Source: Bacillota bacterium
GTDB taxonomy: Bacteria; Bacillota; Bacilli; Bacillales; Cytobacillaceae
Direction of reading: 5' to 3'
NCBI GenBank assembly: GCA_030705745.1
Contig: JAUZPT010000082.1
Location: 1 to 9,979, forward strand
DNA: 9,979 nt
The number at the start of each line of letters is the position of its first letter. Within the stretch, counting starts at the first letter, position 1. Position numbers and translations under genes: made by a program. This document shows positions 8,297-9,979 of this stretch, in pieces. The notes below the pieces were generated by a model. The model was not told where the DNA came from. It worked only from the letters and a program-made list of their open reading frames with translations, and did not search any database.

Positions 8297-9277
8297 TTGG
8301 ATACGGGTACACATGTGGTTATGGGCTTTGCACTCGGCGGATTAGCCACTTTGGATCCTGTCGTGGCCGGAGATCATGTTACAGCAAGCAGTGTATTAAT
8401 CGCTACGATTGTTGGTTCACAAGTTCCGGATATAGATACGGTTCTTAAGCTCCGAAACAATGCAGTATATATCCGAAATCACCGAGGAATTACCCATTCC
8501 ATTCCAGCTGTGCTATTATGGCCGATTGTCATTTTGGCTATTGTTCACTCTTTTTTCCCTCATGCGAATGTTCTTCATTTATGGATGTGGACGTTTTTGG
8601 CTGTAGCACTGCATGTGTTCGTTGATATTTTTAATGCCTATGGAACACAGGCATTAAGACCTTTTTCGAACAAGTGGATTGCTTTGGGAATAATTAATAC
8701 GTTTGATCCCTTTATTTTCGTTATTCATGTTCTTGGCTTATTTTTATGGGCCGGCGGTCTAAATCCCGGATATACGTTTATTACTATTTATGCCGTTTTG
8801 GTTTTTTATTATATTGGACGCATTCAGGCACAACGAAAAGTGCGTGCACTTGTGAAAAACAGGATTCCAGATGCTACTCAAATCATAATTTCGTCTACCT
8901 TGAGGTTTCATCATTGGAAAATTGCAGCCATGAATGAAAGTCAATTTTTTGTAGGGAGAGCATTGAATGATCAAGTACAAATTTTGGATCATTTCAACAG
9001 AATTCCTGTACCTGATACGCCCATCATTCAAGCAGCGAAAAAAGATAGAAATCTCTCTGCATTTTTATCTTTTTCTCCCGTATATCGATGGGAAATTGAT
9101 GAATTTGATGATTTCTACGAAGTTCGTTTCATTGATTTGCGTTATCGAAGCAATGGACACTATCCGTTTGTCGCAGTCGTCCAGCTTGATGAAAAACTAA
9201 ATATTATCACATCATATACCGGTTGGATCTTCAGCGAGGAAAAGTTGAGAAAGAAACTGGACATCCTACCAGGGTAA
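8297..9277 (+). CDS. yfhP: Membrane protein YfhP, DUF457/YdjM-type putative metal-dependent hydrolase
   Basis: The 326-residue protein (B. subtilis YfhP: about 327) has an N-terminal membrane part and a soluble C-terminal part (about 175-326). Likely metal-site residues of the DUF457 family are present: His6, PDID at 44-47, HRGITHS at 62-68, and H106-x3-D110 in the stretch ALHVFVDIFNAYG (104-116). Hydrophobic spans lie near 70-86, 94-112, 133-152 and 158-174. The start is TTG, with AGGAGG eight bases upstream. I recall a proposal that B. subtilis YfhP negatively regulates transcription of mutY, fabL, sspE and itself, all present here; no DNA-binding motif is visible in this protein. The gene is divergent from mutY and ends in a hairpin shared with yfhJ. 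The substrate is unknown. Confidence 0.9.
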   Translation: MDTGTHVVMGFALGGLATLDPVVAGDHVTASSVLIATIVGSQVPDIDTVLKLRNNAVYIRNHRGITHSIPAVLLWPIVILAIVHSFFPHANVLHLWMWTFLAVALHVFVDIFNAYGTQALRPFSNKWIALGIINTFDPFIFVIHVLGLFLWAGGLNPGYTFITIYAVLVFYYIGRIQAQRKVRALVKNRIPDATQIIISSTLRFHHWKIAAMNESQFFVGRALNDQVQILDHFNRIPVPDTPIIQAAKKDRNLSAFLSFSPVYRWEIDEFDDFYEVRFIDLRYRSNGHYPFVAVVQLDEKLNIITSYTGWIFSEEKLRKKLDILPG

Positions 9278-9309
9278 CAAAAAAAGCGATGACAAGACCT
9301 GTCATCGCT
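9278..9309. terminator. Shared terminator of yfhP (+) and yfhJ (-)
   Basis: A perfect 10-bp inverted repeat, AGCGATGACA (9285-9294) and TGTCATCGCT (9300-9309), has a 5-base loop. The minus strand continues with a run of seven T, making a strong terminator for yfhJ. The plus strand has only TCAATTATTTG after the stem, a weaker tail for yfhP. Confidence 0.88.
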
Positions 9310-9336
9310 TCAATTATTTGTGGAATCGAAATTGCT

Positions 9337-9606
9337 TTAATGCAATTTTTCATTATCCTGATTTAAATAATCTTTATACTTTGGATTTCTTGCTACAAAT
9401 TCATGCAATGATTCACCGTACTGCTCGATCCAGCTACGCACGATTTTTTCCGTCATCTCACTTCCCATATACGAACGACCAGCCTTTGCATACGTTGTTT
9501 CAAAATCATCCCAAAGCAGTTCGATCCAAGTTCGAGCCTGTGACGTTGTTAATGAATTATTTTTATCCAACAAGAGCTTTGTCAGCTTTTCCTGATATTC
9601 ATGCAT
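9337..9606 (-). CDS. yfhJ: WVELL-family small protein YfhJ
   Basis: The 89-residue hydrophilic protein contains RTWIELLWDDFETTYAKAG (25-43), the family-defining WVELL motif with Ile in place of Val. It continues with MTEKIVRSWIEQYG (51-64) and ends in YLNQDNEKLH. B. subtilis YfhJ has 88 residues and the same pattern. It is probably a small helical cytoplasmic protein; no function is known to me. The ATG at 9606 follows a GGGGTG ribosome binding site. The gene is divergent from sspK and convergent with yfhP, sharing a terminator. Confidence 0.88.
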   Translation of the reverse strand: MHEYQEKLTKLLLDKNNSLTTSQARTWIELLWDDFETTYAKAGRSYMGSEMTEKIVRSWIEQYGESLHEFVARNPKYKDYLNQDNEKLH

Positions 9607-9636
9607 TGATTAACACCCCATTGCTAATTTTTTACA

Positions 9637-9666
9637 ACATAACATCTCCTGGATTTTCTCATACTA
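9637..9666 (+). promoter_or_regulatory. Sigma-G (forespore) promoter of sspK
   Basis: CATACTA (9660-9666) is a full match to the sigma-G -10 consensus CATWHTA. ACATA (9637-9641) matches the -35 consensus GHATR at 4 of 5 positions, with an 18-base spacer. Transcription would start near 9674, about 64 bases before the sspK ATG. Forespore control fits the gene's product. Confidence 0.65.
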
Positions 9667-9737
9667 ATTGTAGGTGGTGAGCATTTTCAGCTATTCTCCA
9701 CTTGTCTTTTCTCAAACCTTAACCAGGAGGCCATCGA

Positions 9738-9917
9738 ATGAGAAACAAAGCAACGAATTTCCCAAATCAAACTAACAATAAGTTTGAAGGCGAACCAAGG
9801 GCCAAAGCCGAGTATGCATCCAAACGGCCTGATGGCACAATCAATACTCACCCGCAAGAACGAATGAATGCCTCCAGTCATCGTGAAAGCGATACAAACG
9901 AAGAATTATTTTCGTAA
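9738..9917 (+). CDS. sspK: Small acid-soluble spore protein K (SspK)
   Basis: This 59-residue protein starts [10 protein letters not shown] and carries the SspK core: [19 protein letters not shown] (15-33) followed by [10 protein letters not shown] (34-43). SspK is a minor SASP made only in the forespore, and its exact role is unknown. The ATG has a perfect AGGAGG seven bases upstream and a sigma-G promoter before that. B. subtilis SspK, as I recall it, has about 50 residues and ends soon after the PQERM segment. Here an acidic tail ([13 protein letters not shown], 47-59) follows. Its position divergent from yfhJ matches B. subtilis. Confidence 0.93.
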   Translation: MRNKATNFPNQTNNKFEGEPRAKAEYASKRPDGTINTHPQERMNASSHRESDTNEELFS

Positions 9918-9979
9918 GCTTTGCATTCACCTTATGCCCCAAGTCGGTAAAGATTTGTTTGTCAGCGGGATATTACTTC

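Noticed and set aside
9607..9655. Short minus-strand frame (MLCCKKLAMGC, stop) ending just before yfhJ, as a possible leader peptide
   Set aside because: The AGGAG touches its ATG, and there is no attenuator structure after it. A frame this short is expected by chance.
9929..9979. Possible C-terminal fragment of a minus-strand gene (ending LPTWGIR) at the right edge
   Set aside because: Only 16 codons are visible and they do not resemble the YfhH end expected here. Too short to support.

Overview
The window looks like a low-GC, spore-forming member of the Bacillaceae. It carries two small acid-soluble spore protein genes (a gamma-type SASP and SspK), and strong AGGAGG-type ribosome binding sites. 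TTG and GTG starts are common. The gene set is the conserved sspK–yfhJ–yfhP–mutY–yfhS–fabL–sspE–ygaB–ygaC–ygaD neighbourhood known from Bacillus subtilis. The species cannot be told from the sequence. The longest gap between genes is about 220 bases, so no long stretch is empty.

Layout from left to right. Positions 1-2289 (minus strand) hold the first three genes of an oligopeptide importer operon. Read in the direction of transcription they are appD-like ATPase, appF-like ATPase, then the start of a lipoprotein substrate-binding protein cut by the window edge. This is the order of the B. subtilis appDFABC operon, so permease genes are expected beyond position 1. Positions 2511-4277 (minus) encode YgaD, a half-size ABC exporter. 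Next come ygaC (nucleoside tri/diphosphate phosphatase), ygaB (small coiled-coil protein), sspE (gamma SASP) and fabL (enoyl-ACP reductase III), all on the minus strand. ygaC, ygaB and sspE each end in their own hairpin terminator.

From 6746 the strands alternate: yfhS (+), mutY (-), yfhP (+), yfhJ (-), sspK (+). Convergent pairs share or overlap terminators. The divergent gap between mutY and yfhP holds a plausible housekeeping promoter and two short dyads. sspK has a good match to a forespore sigma-G promoter.

Functionally the window mixes peptide uptake, nucleotide clean-up, fatty-acid elongation, oxidative DNA repair (MutY) and spore-specific proteins. SubtiWiki/UniProt-type knowledge of B. 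subtilis proposes YfhP as a negative regulator of mutY, fabL, sspE and itself, which would tie the central genes together; this is recalled, not shown here. I found no clearly new system. The most useful second-look items are the almost identical tandem repeats in the gamma SASP, terminator stems built from coding sequence, the dyads upstream of yfhP, and the absence of csbB/yfhO between yfhP and yfhJ.
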